A DNA stretch of 64,000 bases from Coniella vitis (taxonomy: Eukaryota > Ascomycota > Sordariomycetes > Diaporthales > Schizoparmaceae), in contig WUJK01000008.1 of the NCBI GenBank assembly GCA_011317545.1, positions 2,108,001-2,172,000 on the forward strand, given 5' to 3'. Of the stretch, positions 36,067 through 48,133 are shown in pieces (the first letter of the stretch is position 1; each line of letters opens with the position of its first letter). Under the pieces are notes generated by a model, which was not told where the DNA came from, ran no database searches, and saw nothing but the letters and a program-made list of their open reading frames with translations. The translations under genes and the position numbers were made by a program.

Positions 36067-37147
36067 GGCGGCGATGTGGTGATTGCTATGGTGTGAAGTT
36101 TGCAAAGAAGCGGCGGAGTATCGGCCTACGAAATGTTGGGCGGGAGTGAGCGGGTTTTGTGCTAGCGTCGTTTTTTCGGGAGACTACCTATTGCATCGGA
36201 GCGAGGTACGTACCTCTCATACCGTGAGTCGCGTAGGGAGGTACCTAACGTGGCCTTGTTCAACAAGTCTCCGATAGCAATTCCCAGCGACCGCCCTTAG
36301 CACCCTGCTAAGCAATCTCACCGTCAAAGCTTTTGCTTTGCGTCGACGGCTCATCAAATCCTCCAGCTTCACCTAATAATCCGTCGTCCTTGCTCCGCAA
36401 TTTGGCTGCCGCAGCTCAACCCATAAGAAAATGGCATTGCACCACTGAGAGTGCCCGGGTGGGTTGGGATATATCTCGGAAGCTTCTTTCCTTCGGCGCT
36501 ATTTGGTATTATCCTTCTCCTGGTGAAGTCACGAATGCTACTAAGCAGAGGCTCAACAAAACCCGAGCATTAAGCAGGATGCCCATTATTTCTTTCACAT
36601 AGTGCTTTATTGATAACGAGTTACACACGCAACCGCTCACAGACATAATCTGCCATTTCTCAAGAAGCCGAAAGCAAATCAAAGTAGTATTATGCTTGAT
36701 GCTGTTCCATTAAAGCATCACAAGTCTATCTTACAAACATGAGCCTCCCATACCCGTAATATCTGATAGTGCTGGCTCAGGGCTGAGTGTGCTGAGTATA
36801 CATGTTCCAAGCAACCCATGCTGCAACAAGCCGACGCCTAAGCCATGCATTCTTATTGTGAACAGAACACAAAAAGTCATTGTTCCAAGAGTCGAGACTT
36901 AAGACATTCCCGACGTAGAAATGTGGCCACCCTCCAAATAGAATATTTCCCGTCGACATGTGGGAGAAGAAAAAAGCAGTCGTTCCAGCCTATGCTATGC
37001 TTGCCATGATGAGTAAAATCTCAGATAATTATGTTGCCGTGGTATCGCATATTCATGATGAATGTCGCCAATGAGAGGTATAACCGAATACCAGAATTGC
37101 AAGTCGAGTCGTATAAATTCATATGATCAGAAATCACCACTTCTGAC
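36067..37147. promoter_or_regulatory. PDA1 promoter and 3' region of the F-box/WD40 gene
   Basis: 1.08 kb between two minus-strand genes. No gene is supported; the open frames are under 90 codons. PDA1 control elements would lie in the part next to 36067, but I recognise no specific site. Confidence 0.5.
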
Positions 37148-39404
37148 TTAGTCATGGAAAAATGTCTTGCCACCACCTGGAAGAGGTGCTGTTGAGGGAG
37201 CAGCATCTCCCATATCAACATCCTCTGAACCCTCTTGCACTTCTGAAGCAGATGCTGCTGATGGCTCCGGTTGCCCCCAATTCAGAGCCAAGGCACTCTT
37301 TGGTCGGCTCGGGTCCTCAAGGGACTTGACAATGAAAGATCGATCATCCTCGGGAGGTGGCGAGAAGGACCAGACCTGAAATAGACTGTCAGCCAGGACT
37401 CAGACTGCAAAGCCATATATAAAGTTCAACTTACCTCCATGATAGTCCTGTTGTTTCGGAGGGCCATAGCAACGCACTTTTCGTCCTCAAAAGCAACACG
37501 CCAGACAGCTTCACCCTGTGCAATGAGTTCACGAACCAAGTGACCGGTTTTGAGATCCCAGACCTTGACGCGGCCGTCACTACCGCCACTGACAACGCGG
37601 GTATCATCAAACTGCAGGCTGGTAACGCTGTTGTCATGGGCAGCCAGCCGATGGATAGGGACAAACTTGGAAAGCGACCACACTCTGACTGAGCCATCCG
37701 ATCCACCAGTGACAAGAGTGTCACCTCTCATCTGCAGTTGGCCAACCAGAGAAGTATGGCCTTGCAGGACTGCTTGGCATTCACTATTGTAACCAGTCAG
37801 CTGGACCCTGTTGTACGCGCTGCTGAAGAATGGTCTATAACACTTACCCAGTTGCTGCATTCCAAATCCGAACACTAGTGTCGAGACTGCCTGTTGCTAC
37901 CCGTGCGCCATCAAAAGCAATGGCATAGATCTGACTGTAGTGGCCCTGGAGGGTATGCAAGCATCTGCCCTCCGAAATGCTCCAGATCTTGGCTGTTGTG
38001 TCGTAACTGCCGGAAACGACGATATCGCCCTTGATCTCTAGGCATCGGACACTAGCCTGATGACCTACAAGAACGTTACGACAAAGTCCAGTCCGGATAT
38101 CCCAGACACGGAGGGTTGTGTCTCTTGATCCAGATATAGCGGTGTTGGCGTCGGACATTTTCAGACAGCGCACAGTGGACGTGTGGCCTCGGAGTATGAA
38201 GGAGCAAGTTCTGCAGAAGTTTTAGCAAGGACAATACGGTAGCCCGCGTGTTACCGCAGAAGAAGAAGTGTGCTTACCCAGTCGTCAAGTCCCAAACCCG
38301 AACATCGCGATCGCAGCCGCCACTGACGAGGATATCCTCCCATGGGACCATAGCCCAGACCCCCATAACATGACCTTGTAGGACACGCAAGGCGTTGCCT
38401 TCCGTGTCAAAGACATGAATCTTGGCATTATCAAGAGCAACGATAATGTACTTTGGCGTGAGATGCAAGCTGGTAACAACTCCACCGTCCTGCGTGATAG
38501 CTCTCGTCGTAGACTTGCCACCCGTACGCCAAGCAGCATCGACGAGATATCGTTGCTTGAAATGTGACTTGTAGGACTTCAAAACCGGGCGGGCTTTGGT
38601 GGTAGAACCATCTAGACTTCGAGATGCCGACATTTCGGTTGCCGTAGGGAATGCGCCCGGGAAACTGTGATTCGAAAAGATGTTGCCTGTAGAGAGTAGA
38701 GGTTGTGCTCCAGGTCTAGAGGCGTAAGCTGGTAAGGCGGAGCTTACGTCTGACAGACGCCGACCATAGTCGTGTTTCACACAAAGATTCTTCCATGTCA
38801 TGTCATCACTAAGCAAATCCCGCCACCTGCGAGACACCTGCGATGCTCTGGCCAGGACCTTGGGGTCGTCGATAAATGACAGAATCTAGCACAAGTTAGC
38901 AGAGCATTCCCAGGCTTGACTCCGTGGCCCTGAGCTTTCCCGAGAACTCACTCTAAGACATAATTCATCGGGTAGACTCGTAAACGGATCCTTCTTCAGT
39001 AGCGGGCTGACAAATTGGTGAACGAATGACAGCTGCTGGCTTGTGCATAGATTCAGCAGGTCGGCCAGTATGCGTGTGCGTTGAGGGCCAGAGCATCTTT
39101 GAAAATGATGCCTGCATTTCGCCAAGAAGATGTCTTCCTCGTCTCCAGCGTCGCTCCAATCAGGCTGTGAGTTGGATGGACCAGGAGATGCCGCGGGGGT
39201 AGGAGGAGGTGGCGGAGAGCCAGTGAGTGTCTGATCAAAATCCACAGCAGGCGTGCTCATGCTGGGAGTTGGAGGCCCTCTTGGTGGCCGCGGCTGTGGA
39301 ATCTTGATTGAGTGGTTGCCGTTGTTCATAACCACGTCCTCGCCCGAATACAGGCTCGCTCTTCTATCCGAGAAGCTGAGTGGGGGGTGGCCATATGAAT
39401 CCAT
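37148..39404 (-). CDS. F-box/WD40 protein, Cdc4/Fbw7/Pop1 type (SCF ubiquitin ligase receptor)
   Basis: Five exons join in phase: 39404-38952, 38885-38278, 38210-37848, 37783-37435 and 37375-37148, giving 666 residues. After a Pro-rich N-terminus, an F-box lies at about residues 143-190 (TSLPDELCLRILSFIDDP, then SQVSRRWRDLLSDDMTWK), which would bind Skp1. Eight WD40 blades follow, including LQGHVMGVWAM...VRVWDLTTG, LRGHTSTVRCL...LRVWDIRTG and LVGHQASVRCL...AKIWSISEG. One F-box plus eight blades is the Cdc4/Fbw7 plan, whose members recruit phosphorylated cell-cycle regulators for ubiquitination. Exon boundaries fall repeatedly at the blade-ending WDLTTG/WNAATG positions, all in phase 2. The tail is acidic. 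Met30/SconB-type receptors have the same general architecture but seven blades, so the exact orthologue is less certain than the family. Confidence 0.88.
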
Positions 39405-40461
39405 CCTTGAATGCGCAGACTCGCCGGTACGGGGGTTTCGACTCTAGCAATCGTCCGCAATGGTTAAGAATGCGGCCGGGAGACAGGTGCGAAGGAGGAA
39501 GCGTTCGTCGGAAAGGACTTAGGCGGGAGGTATCTGGTCCACGACTAAGCTTGTCAGCGTGATGGAAACTCAGGGCTGTTCGTCTTTGAATTCAGTTTGG
39601 GATGTGGCGAAGCCTTGCGGTCTGCGACAGACTAACCGTGCGAGTCCACAACTCAAGGGGTGCAGTGCCGCTTTGCCCAGGAAACGGCCGTTCTTAGAAG
39701 TTGCGAGTGCGTTGGCTGAAACCGGTGTGCGTTGGCGGTGCGCTTCTCTAGTAGTTCGCTCGGTGCAGCGACGGCAATACGGCTGGGTATGCAGGAAATG
39801 GCAGGTTGAGATGGGGGAGTTCAGGGCCGTGGAAGGTTTAGATTTGCTAGTGCGGAGGTGAGGAGGCGTCCGGAGGTGAAGTGCACCTTCAGACCGCCTA
39901 GAGCCGTAAATTAGGTGCGTGCTCCCCCGGTAAAAGGCGTAATGAAGTAGCGTTAGGAGGGAGTTGTGGCCGGGTCAGATGAGGTTGAGTAAAAAAACGG
40001 CACCTCGGAATATCACGAGAAGAGAAGACTGGAGTCTAGTCGCGGAAAGGGGCGGCGGGGTGGATGAGGGGAAAGAGACGCAGAAGATAGATGACGACGA
40101 GAAATCGTGAGTGCTCTGATGGTGAAGGGCTGGACGAAAACAGGCCAGACAGCCCAGGTGACGGTGAAAGCCTAGGAAAAGACAAACTATGGGGAGATCT
40201 TCGGGAGCTCCGCCGATGCCATAAGTCGTGCGCCGTTCGTAAGACAAGGCCGAAGGTGTATCCAGTCAATTGGGGTGCGCGGGTGACGAAGAAGGCAATG
40301 GGCAGAGGACGGCGAAACGCTGGCAGAGGATAGGATACTATGAATGGAGCTGGGTGAGGAAGAAAGGGAAGGATTGATTCACCCCCAACGCCCAATGCTG
40401 CTGCTGCAGCAGTCCTACATGGTACATACAATACCAGTTGACTTTGTAATAGCAGGTCACC

Positions 40462-40509
40462 GGTAGCGGTAGCGGTAGCGGTAGCGGCAGCGGCAGCGGC
40501 AGCGGCAGC
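40462..40509. repeat. Hexanucleotide repeat (GGTAGC)4(GGCAGC)4
   Basis: Eight exact 6-bp units in two homogeneous blocks that differ by one T/C change. The repeat creates an Ala/Thr-rich minus-strand frame (40036-40551) that is not a credible gene. Confidence 0.95.
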
Positions 40510-40578
40510 GGGAAGCAACAGCAGGTACTGGCCGCTAAATCTGCTGTTCACGGAGTGGTTGCAGCCCAGAGCCTAATA

Positions 40579-40848
40579 CTATGTAACCCCTTGCAAGATC
40601 TGGCTCGCTGCGGGCCCGTCCAGCGGGTGCAATGCTGAGTCCGCAGTGGGTTGGCGCCGGAAGGTGGATGTACAATCCTGGCGGTTCTGGGCTTTGAGCA
40701 ATGGTATCGAAATACAAGAAGCCAGGGCCAATCCACGCCATCCATCCAGATGTTCCCCCTTCAGAGCCCTGCGGAGAACAAAGTCTAGAACACTGTCAGC
40801 AGCCTTACTGGCCAAGTTTTTGCTGAAGCTCTTCCACCGTGTCGTCAT
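40579..40848 (-). CDS. Weak candidate small ORF (89 codons)
   Basis: The ATG at 40848 opens MTTRWKSFSKNLASKAADSV followed by LDFVLRRALKGEHLDG, an amphipathic-looking basic start unlike the random frames nearby. The second half (from about GWRGLALAS) looks non-coding, so if real it may be a first exon whose splicing I could not resolve. No homologue is recognised and no function is proposed. It could easily be chance. Confidence 0.15.
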   Translation of the reverse strand: MTTRWKSFSKNLASKAADSVLDFVLRRALKGEHLDGWRGLALASCISIPLLKAQNRQDCTSTFRRQPTADSALHPLDGPAASQILQGVT

Positions 40849-42934
40849 GCTTTCTCTCTTCTTTTCCTCACAGCCAGCAAAAAGTTTGACAGGGGGACAG
40901 AAACTCTCGCATGCAGGGTAGAACGTCTGGAATGCTGGGGCTCTCAGACCCCCCCAAAAGAAAAAAAAAAAACAGATAGCCCCCTGTGTGTTTCCGGCGA
41001 TCCATGCAGTCCACATGCATACTGTGTCATGGCTCAAACAGGGGTTCTCTGCTAACTTGCTCGTGACAATTGGCTGTCAAGGCTCTGCTACCAGGTCTGT
41101 TCTGAGGTACCCGCGGACGTGATGTATATTTACTGCTTGGAAATCTCGTACCACGGTGTTGTTGATGGAAAAGCAAAACAGCAATATGAACAGTCGGCTT
41201 TTTTCACCAAGCCAGCTCATCACTAGCAAAAGCCCAACCACTTTGCTGTCGGCAAGCCACTGGTGCCACGACGCCGCGGACGCCTTGACATAATCGGCTG
41301 GCCCGCGGGCGCACTACTATGTACATGTACTATGTAGCAGCAAATACGTCACTTTCCTTTTATACAAAACTTACGACCTTATTTTCTCCGCTGGCCCCAA
41401 TTGATTGCACCCTTCTCCACTCTCGCGAAGCCGTCAAGTTGTGAGTGGCCGCCCTGAGCAAGACCCTCTTTTGAAGGGAAATCAAGTTGATTGACCCATG
41501 GCTGCAGGATCGCTCGAAGCATAACCGTGTTGGACATGAAAGCAGGTACAGACTGTCGATGCTGCCAAGCTCCATGGTATTCCGTACACGGCGTAATCTT
41601 TGTCGATAAGTACGGTGTACATGGGTGGAATTGGTATTATGTACATAGTAGCATGGTAGGTTTTCAGAATGGCAGCGACAGTGCTGCTCAAAACGGCCAC
41701 ATGAAACGCGCGCCGTGCTGGCCAACAAGAGGCGGCCCGCAGGAAAAGTTGGAAGTTCTGAATATTACAGCAATACCTAGGTATGTACATTGTACACTCC
41801 CAGCCACACGCACGAGCAAACGAACGGGTAGTGAGGCATTGCTTGTGCTTCACTTCGAGGAAGGAGAAAGCAAGCCTCCTACTACATCGTCCTCAAGTAC
41901 GTACATACACAACCCGAAACCTGGATCTGCAGGATTTAGCCTTCCTGTCCAGCCCTGGCGTCTTTGCTTATTTTTAGACCCTCTTCGTTGGGCCAACGGC
42001 GGCAGGAAGCGATCGATGCCTTGCAGGGATGACGATCAGAAGCCGTCGAATGCACCAATTTCAGCCTCATGACCGACGTCCTACGATTGATACACTTACT
42101 ATATGTATGCACGTTCCAGCTCTTCTCTAGCCTGCAAAATAACATTGCGCTGAACTGCGGTCGAAATTCGTCCACGTTGTGCGACACATCGAGTTAAATG
42201 TGCTCCAGCGAAGACAATGAGTAGATGTGCTACGCTCTCTCTTTACACATGTCGTTGCCAGTGGGAAAACGAATCAGCATCTCTCTTGTCCAGTTCACAG
42301 TCAGCACTAGATATTTGGCGTTTTTTCTCATCAGCCCACGAATCAACGAATATATGCATGTACAATGGCGCACGGGGAACATCCACACAGGCTGAACCCC
42401 GCATCAAGTCGTTCAACCGTCTCGTTTGGCGTGTGGTAGACGATCGTTGGCTCGCAAATAAGCCACAAGGTCTTTCTGTCTGTCTCAATACCTATCCATC
42501 ATCGGCGCCGCATTGTCAAGTACATCTTGCCTACCACGTACCTAGGTAGTACCTCGCAGGTGGTTACGGTAGCCGCGATGGAAGTCGGCGTACATGCGGC
42601 TTTCACGTGCTTCCAGTCATAGGCGAACAGTTGAACGAGTTTGTCTTGCTAAATATTGCGACTCGCTGACGTTCGCTATGAAGTAGAAGAAAAGGCTACG
42701 GCCTGTAACCATCTTGTAGCAAGATCGAAACAAACTTCAAGCCAACACCTCCCATAGCATCTATAACATTCAACGTTACAAGCATAAGCCATCCAAACGG
42801 GAAACCAGAACTCGCTGATAGTCCAAGGCCCACAATACTTTTTAACGGGAATCGATAACTCCTAAAAGGGTGCAAAGAAGGCCAAATGCAGGGAATGCAA
42901 CCATTTATTCATACAACGCTGGCAACGCTTTGTT

Positions 42935-44231
42935 TTAATGATGATGTCCGAATTGCGTCAAAAGAGGTAGCAGCATACCACCCAATGTGGCCAAAGTGTC
43001 TCTCATTTGCGGGCGGCCAGGTTTCCTCTGTTGAAGGTCGGCGTAGCCGTTGATGGAAGAGTGATGATCGTGTCCTTGTGTTGATGGGTTGTCTTGCATG
43101 GCATGCATGGCAACGTATCTAATACCGTGTTGATCAGTCAAATGGTCCGCTCTAGAGATAAGCCTCAGCTGAAACTTACAAGAATGTGCCACCAGAAAAC
43201 AAAAGGAGCATGCCAGTCCACCACTGACCCGACGGACCCTCCATACTTCCGCCACCGAGTATTGACACAAGAACGAAAGAGCCCAGCGCTCCAATAGGTG
43301 CTGCTAGACTAAAAGCTACCAGATGGCCTCGAGCGGCTCTCTTGGACAACCCTTGCTTCAGCAGCAGCGACGTCAGGCCGAAAGCTGCCGGAGCTTTGTG
43401 GATCATGATGGCAACAAAGATGATGATCCCCAGCTTCATGTCACTTGTGGTTGCGGATGCGCCCATGGCTACACCGTCTGCGGCGGCGTGAATCACCAAG
43501 CCAACAGTAGTGGCGAGACCTCTGGACTGCTTCGGCGATGGGGCAAATGAACCCAAGAAGTCCTCTTGCTCATCTTCACCATCGCCATTCAGACTTGACG
43601 AGCCGAGGTTATCCAGGCTGATGTGTCGCGTGGCTGGCAGTCTGTTGAGACCGTCCGTGGCGTGCTGGGGTAACCTGTCGATTAAAAACATGAGGACAAA
43701 ACCCAACATCAAAGAAAGACCAATGTAGAACGTCGGAAAGTGCGTCTCCCCGCCATGTGACTCCTCTTGCTTTGGTGGTTCAAGAGCCCCTGCCTCAGGT
43801 GGTGACGCGTCATCCCGTTTATCCATCATTCTGGGCAGAGTCGCGCTATAATCAATAGGCGACGCATCTGCAATATTCAAAGTTTGTACATCTCGGGGTA
43901 TTATGGGCTGTGAGAAGTGTCGCGCAGCAACCATGGACCGCAAACCCAGTTGCTCGTGTGCTCCATCCCCGGCCGACGCAACGGCTTCGATGCCTTCAGG
44001 TATGATGACGATAAGTGACGTGCCAACAAGTATGCCAACTCCTATACTCGATATCAAACGTAATTGCGACTGGCTGAGGGTCATCGATAGTGGTAGGGCA
44101 CCGGCGAGGAAGGACGCGAGCGCCATTACAAGCTAAACAAATTTGTTAACTAGCATGTTCAGCGCGCAACATCACGAATAGAATACAGCACAACTTACGC
44201 TCAGAATTAGGAGTAGAAACAGCCCGCCCAT
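42935..44231 (-). CDS. ZIP-family metal transporter, ZIP9/Atx2 type
   Basis: Three exons join in phase: 44231-44199 (33 nt), 44132-43180 and 43118-42935, giving 389 residues. ZIP proteins move zinc or manganese into the cytosol; Atx2/ZIP9 members sit in Golgi-type membranes, and that place is inferred here. The first helix arises by splicing MGGLFLLLILS onto LVMALASFLAGALPLSM. Next comes GVGILVGTSLIVIIPEGIEA, then a variable cytosolic loop (about residues 80-200). The two metal-site helices are VIHAAADGVAMGAS and AIMIHKAPAAFGLTSLLL, the hallmark of the ZIP9 subgroup. The last helices include GMLLLFSGGTFL-YVAMHAM across the second junction, and the C-terminus is FGHHH. The usual His-rich luminal run is modest (GHDHH). 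It is divergently paired with HAT1. Confidence 0.9.
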
Positions 44232-44963
44232 CTTGAAGCTATTGTCATCCGACCATGGAATGCATAGGATAATGGAAGGTTTGACGAAGGGGCGACAATG
44301 GAAGACTACTGTGTCCAATTCGAATGGCCGTCGCCGAGGCCTTTCCTGCTCCCTTTCGGGAACCTGTACGGTTGTCGAGACTTTTCCCTTGCTCCGCTCA
44401 ATGGCTGTGGGTGATCACGAACTTGGCGCTCTTGAAGCGGCGCGCACACTGTCGGCTGGGTCTTTATGGATGCAACTGGATTGAAATCGTTCGGTTATCG
44501 AATCTAAGGATGCGAGGTGCAGAACAACAGAGTATTCGCAAGCTCCCCCCTGTCTCATGCAAATTACTTACTGGTGAATCTTTGTTTACGTACGCCTCTG
44601 GACCTTTTCTCTAGCCTCCCCAAAGGCCCTGAGCTGCCGGGCTGCCTAGCAGGCCAACAGGCCTAGCAACTGCCTAGTTACCTATATAGCACGTACCTTT
44701 ACTGTACCGCGCTATAGATAGCCCCACTATTTCTGCCAGGCGCAACTAATTAAGTCATGCTTCGCGTCGCAGTCTATATCGCGATTTCACTTAACGCGTT
44801 CAGACTTCAACCTACACAATTTGCGACAATCTCTTCTGCCGGCGCAGCACTAAACTAGGTTCATCTATCTTCAGATCACTCATCAATCCTAGCATAAATC
44901 ATCGCGACCGTGCTACATCCACAAAACTATTCACCCTACTATCTGACCAATCCCACCGCCGCC
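44232..44963. promoter_or_regulatory. Divergent promoter: ZIP9-type transporter / HAT1
   Basis: 732 bp separate the two start codons and must hold both promoters and leaders. A frame open upstream of HAT1 (from a GTG at 44910) has no ATG before 44964. No gene is seen. Confidence 0.55.
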
Positions 44964-46462
44964 ATGCACGAGGAAACTCTGGATGAGTGGACCGTCAAGG
45001 CCAAGAGTGCCATGAGCATCAGTCTCGTCACCAAGACTCGTGAAGGGCCCCCCAAGACGGTTGCCAGCTTCCAGCCAACTTGGCTCTATCCAATCGTCGG
45101 TGACAAAGAGACCATCTATGGTTACAAGGGCCTGAGAATCAACTTGAGATTTAATGCATCCGACATGCGCCCGCACTTGTCGCATACCTCGTCCCAGAGA
45201 GTACCTGCCAAGGCTGCTGTGGATGAGTCGCCTGATATCAACGACCTCTTTCAGCCATTCTTACCTGAAGGTATTATTTCCCGCTCTAGCAATCTCCGTT
45301 GCCTTGCGTCCAAATACATTGACCTTGCCTAGTTGCATTCGGCCCAACCGCGGATTTCAACCTCGGTGTCGCAAACAGTTCGGAGGATTGGCACCCGCCA
45401 GGAGAGCTCATTGAAATCATTGACGGCGACGAGAACGACCAATATGAAGTCTGGAAAGGCAAAATGAGCGACCCCTTGGTCTTGGCACTTGTCAAGAGAA
45501 TCCAGATCCTGGTGTCCTTGTTTATTGAGGCCGGAACTCCGATACAGACAGAGTCCACCGAGGATAGCGAAGCCGACTTTCTGGACCGCTGGACAGTCTT
45601 TTTTCTTTATCAGAAGCGTCCTTCTGCAGACGATCCCTCTAAGCACAGCTACGTTTTTGCTGGATACTCGACCATCTACCGATTCTTCATCTTCCGGCCT
45701 CAGGCGCTTAGCGGAGATATTGCCGCCAACCTTGAGCTCCCTAAGGAGACTACTCCTTTTTCTGAGTTCCCCTGCCGTTCAAGAATTTCGCAATTTCTTG
45801 TCTTGCCTCCCTTCCAGCACAAGGGCAACGGCCAGCGGCTGTATAAACCCATTTACAAGACTTTACTGGAAGACCCTACCACTTTCGAGATCACTGTCGA
45901 GGATCCCAATGAAGCATTCGATGCTCTCAGGGACATGGCTGACCTAGCATTCCTCTACAAGCAGTCCGACTTTAAAGCGATCAAGATCAACAAGAAAGTG
46001 GCACTTTCAAAGATCAAGTCTGTGCCTGGCGATATCATCGATAGGAAGGCAATGGAAGCAGTGCGCCTCAAGTACAAGATTGCACCGAGACAATTTTCCC
46101 GACTTGTTGAGATGCACCTCATGTCCAAGCTTCCAGCCTCTGTGCTCCCAGACCTGGATCAGGTCTTGGGAAGAAATGACAAACCGAGGCCTACTCGAGA
46201 GGAGCAACATGAGTACAGGTTGTGGAAGCTGATTATCAAGTCCCGCATTGCTACGCAGAACAAGGAGCAGCTTAGTGCAATTGAGCCACACGAACGCATC
46301 GACAGGCTCGACGACACATTCAACGGTGTTGAATGGGAATATGCTCTACTATGGTCTATCTTTGAGAAGCGCAACAAGAATAGTACCAATTCTGGCGAGA
46401 AGAGGAAGCTGGATGATGAAGAAGATGCCGAGACATCTGTTAGCAAGAAAGCCAAGACCTAG
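44964..46462 (+). CDS. HAT1: Histone acetyltransferase type B catalytic subunit Hat1
   Basis: Two exons, 44964-45270 and 45333-46462, give 478 residues. Hat1 acetylates newly made histone H4 (Lys5/Lys12) with the WD40 partner Hat2 before chromatin assembly. The N-terminal Hat1 domain reads EETLDEWTVKAKSAMSISLV, with FNASDMRPHL further on. The GNAT core includes RWTVFFLYQKR, SYVFAGYSTIYRFF, RISQFLVLPPFQHKGNGQR (the QHKGNG acetyl-CoA loop, about 264-269) and FEITVEDPNEAFDALRD, whose acidic residues (about 292-296) fit the catalytic region. A C-terminal KRKLDDEED...KKAKT stretch is a likely nuclear signal. The ATG at 44964 has a GCCGCC context and starts the conserved sequence. The splice gives LPE-VAFGPTADFN. 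Confidence 0.96.
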
Positions 46463-47171
46463 AAGCCTTGTCTTGTAGGTGAATGGGGGAGATGGGCAAG
46501 ATGAATAGAAATACGGCTATCGTAGTCTAAACACCCAAGAAAAATGAGGTTGATTTAAATGAACAATGTGGATTTGGGATCAGCAATCTGGAGTCAATGA
46601 ATAGTCTTGAAAAGGGCTGGGAGCACTGTCAGGCATGGGATAAAAACAGCTGTACATGGGAAGTTTCACAAAGGTGCCGACGATAATCTCAGCGAGGGAC
46701 ACGATTCTGGATGTGCATCTCCGACACGACTTTCCTAGAGACCCTCCATAATGTCTTTGTGGGATACATGGCATGCAAAGAGAAAATTGAGAATTAAATA
46801 AACAAAAAGGGGTTGGCCATGTAGCTGCTTCTTTTTGACCAAGGTTGTTATTGCTTTTCAGCCTTTCAGCCTGCTACCTAGTCAGATAGTGCAAGCCCGC
46901 TGACCGCCGAGCCGAAACAGGCTAGCGTAGCACCTTCGCACAGTGCCAACTCGCCCTCTACACGTGGTTCAACAAACAATCAATATCAGGAACTGCCTGG
47001 CACTTCTCTTGTCTTTGCTACAGTACACTCACTGCCCTCACACCACCATGATTATTGCAAGTAATGAAGTATCCATTCAGTAGCAAAACCAGGCTGATGA
47101 ATCTGCTCTCAGGGCTTTTGAATTTCTTTTAACATCATCTTGATACCCGTTCAGATCCAAACACGGACATT
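46463..47171. promoter_or_regulatory. HAT1 3' region and CTK3 promoter
   Basis: 709 bp between two plus-strand genes. No gene is supported. Confidence 0.5.
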
Positions 47172-48133
47172 ATGGCCGACCCTTTCGAAGTGCGGATGCG
47201 CTTCTCGTCGCAGCTGCAGCACCTTAATGCGTCTGTAACATCTGCGCAGAAAGCAGCTCAGTATGCGCTCAAGTATAAAGACATGGACGAAGATTTGCAC
47301 TCCTGCATTCTAGAACAGTTGGAACGGGTACAACAAATCATTATGCTTCCACTATCTAACTACGTACGGAATTCCAATGCTGATTTTCTGGTGTATTTTA
47401 CAGAACAACATGAATACGCGGGCAAATATCATGTACTTTATCGAGCACTTTCTCGAAATGGCCCAAAAGGACGGCCATGTTGACTATGTGCGCATGATAC
47501 AGCGCGACATCATAAGAGTCGTTGATGCCGTCGCACCAGATGACGGTTCGGGTGCTGCCAACGTCAAGGTCGTCAGAAGAGTTCGTGTTTCCCAACCTCA
47601 TCAGGTTCCGCCCCGCTCTGTGCATCTCGAGAAGGGGCATTTACTTACCCACCGGGCAGGTTCTCCAAGGACTTCAATCCAAAAATTTTCTCGCATCTCA
47701 GACAGTAGATGAGATCAATGACGTTCTCAAAGAGCGCGAAACAGCGCACATGGATGTCGTCATGTCCTCGCCCGTTAATAGCACAAATCCTGCGCTAGGC
47801 GATATGCCAGCTTCCCGAACCATTCCCAAGCCAGGTCAAGCGGTGCCGCCACCGCATCTTGATAAAAAGGAGATTGCACAGCGCATCGAAGAGGACCGTG
47901 AGCGGCACAAGAGGTTGAGGGAGAGCATTTGGGCTGTCCCCACCGAGCCGCCGGATGCAGAGATGTGGAAGATGTGGGAGGAAACCAGCGACCTTGGTGA
48001 CGATGACTTTTTGCTCGCAAAGGAGGAGGAAGAGGAGCGGCAGAGGTGTGTTCAGGACAGCTGTGTGCACCGCCAAGACGAGGAGACGAGAAAGCGAAAA
48101 TCACATGCGGCGAATGGGAACCACAGGACTTGA
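47172..48133 (+). CDS. CTK3: CTD kinase subunit gamma (Ctk3)
   Basis: Three exons join in phase: 47172-47327, 47404-47580 and 47660-48133, giving about 268 residues. Ctk3 is the non-kinase, non-cyclin subunit of CTDK-I, which phosphorylates Ser2 of the RNA polymerase II tail. The N-terminal CID-like helical domain is clear: MADPFEVRMRFSSQLQHLNA, then NNMNTRANIMYFIEHFLEM after the first junction and VDYVRMIQRDIIRVVDAVAP. The C-terminal part has RRVLQGLQSKNFLASQTVDE, RIEEDRERHKRLRESIWA and WKMWEETSDLGDDDFLLA. Both donors are weak (GTACAA and GTTCGT), but the joined motifs support them. The last 30 residues after EEEERQ look unconserved and follow a possible GTGTGT donor at about 48046, so the C-terminus is uncertain. 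It converges with the bL12m gene. Confidence 0.85.

Larger units (their letters stand above)
39405..42934. other. Gene-poor intergenic region (about 3.5 kb)
   Basis: No gene is well supported. It holds a hexanucleotide repeat (40462-40509), TACTATGTAC-type palindromes at 40577, 41314 and 41638, and several overlapping short frames. The part next to 39405 is upstream DNA of the F-box/WD40 gene and the part next to 42934 the 3' region of the ZIP transporter gene. One weak coding candidate at 40579-40848 is listed separately. Confidence 0.5.

Noticed and set aside
40036..40551. 171-codon minus-strand frame with an Ala/Thr repeat
   Set aside because: The repeat comes from the hexanucleotide microsatellite; the rest has no domain.
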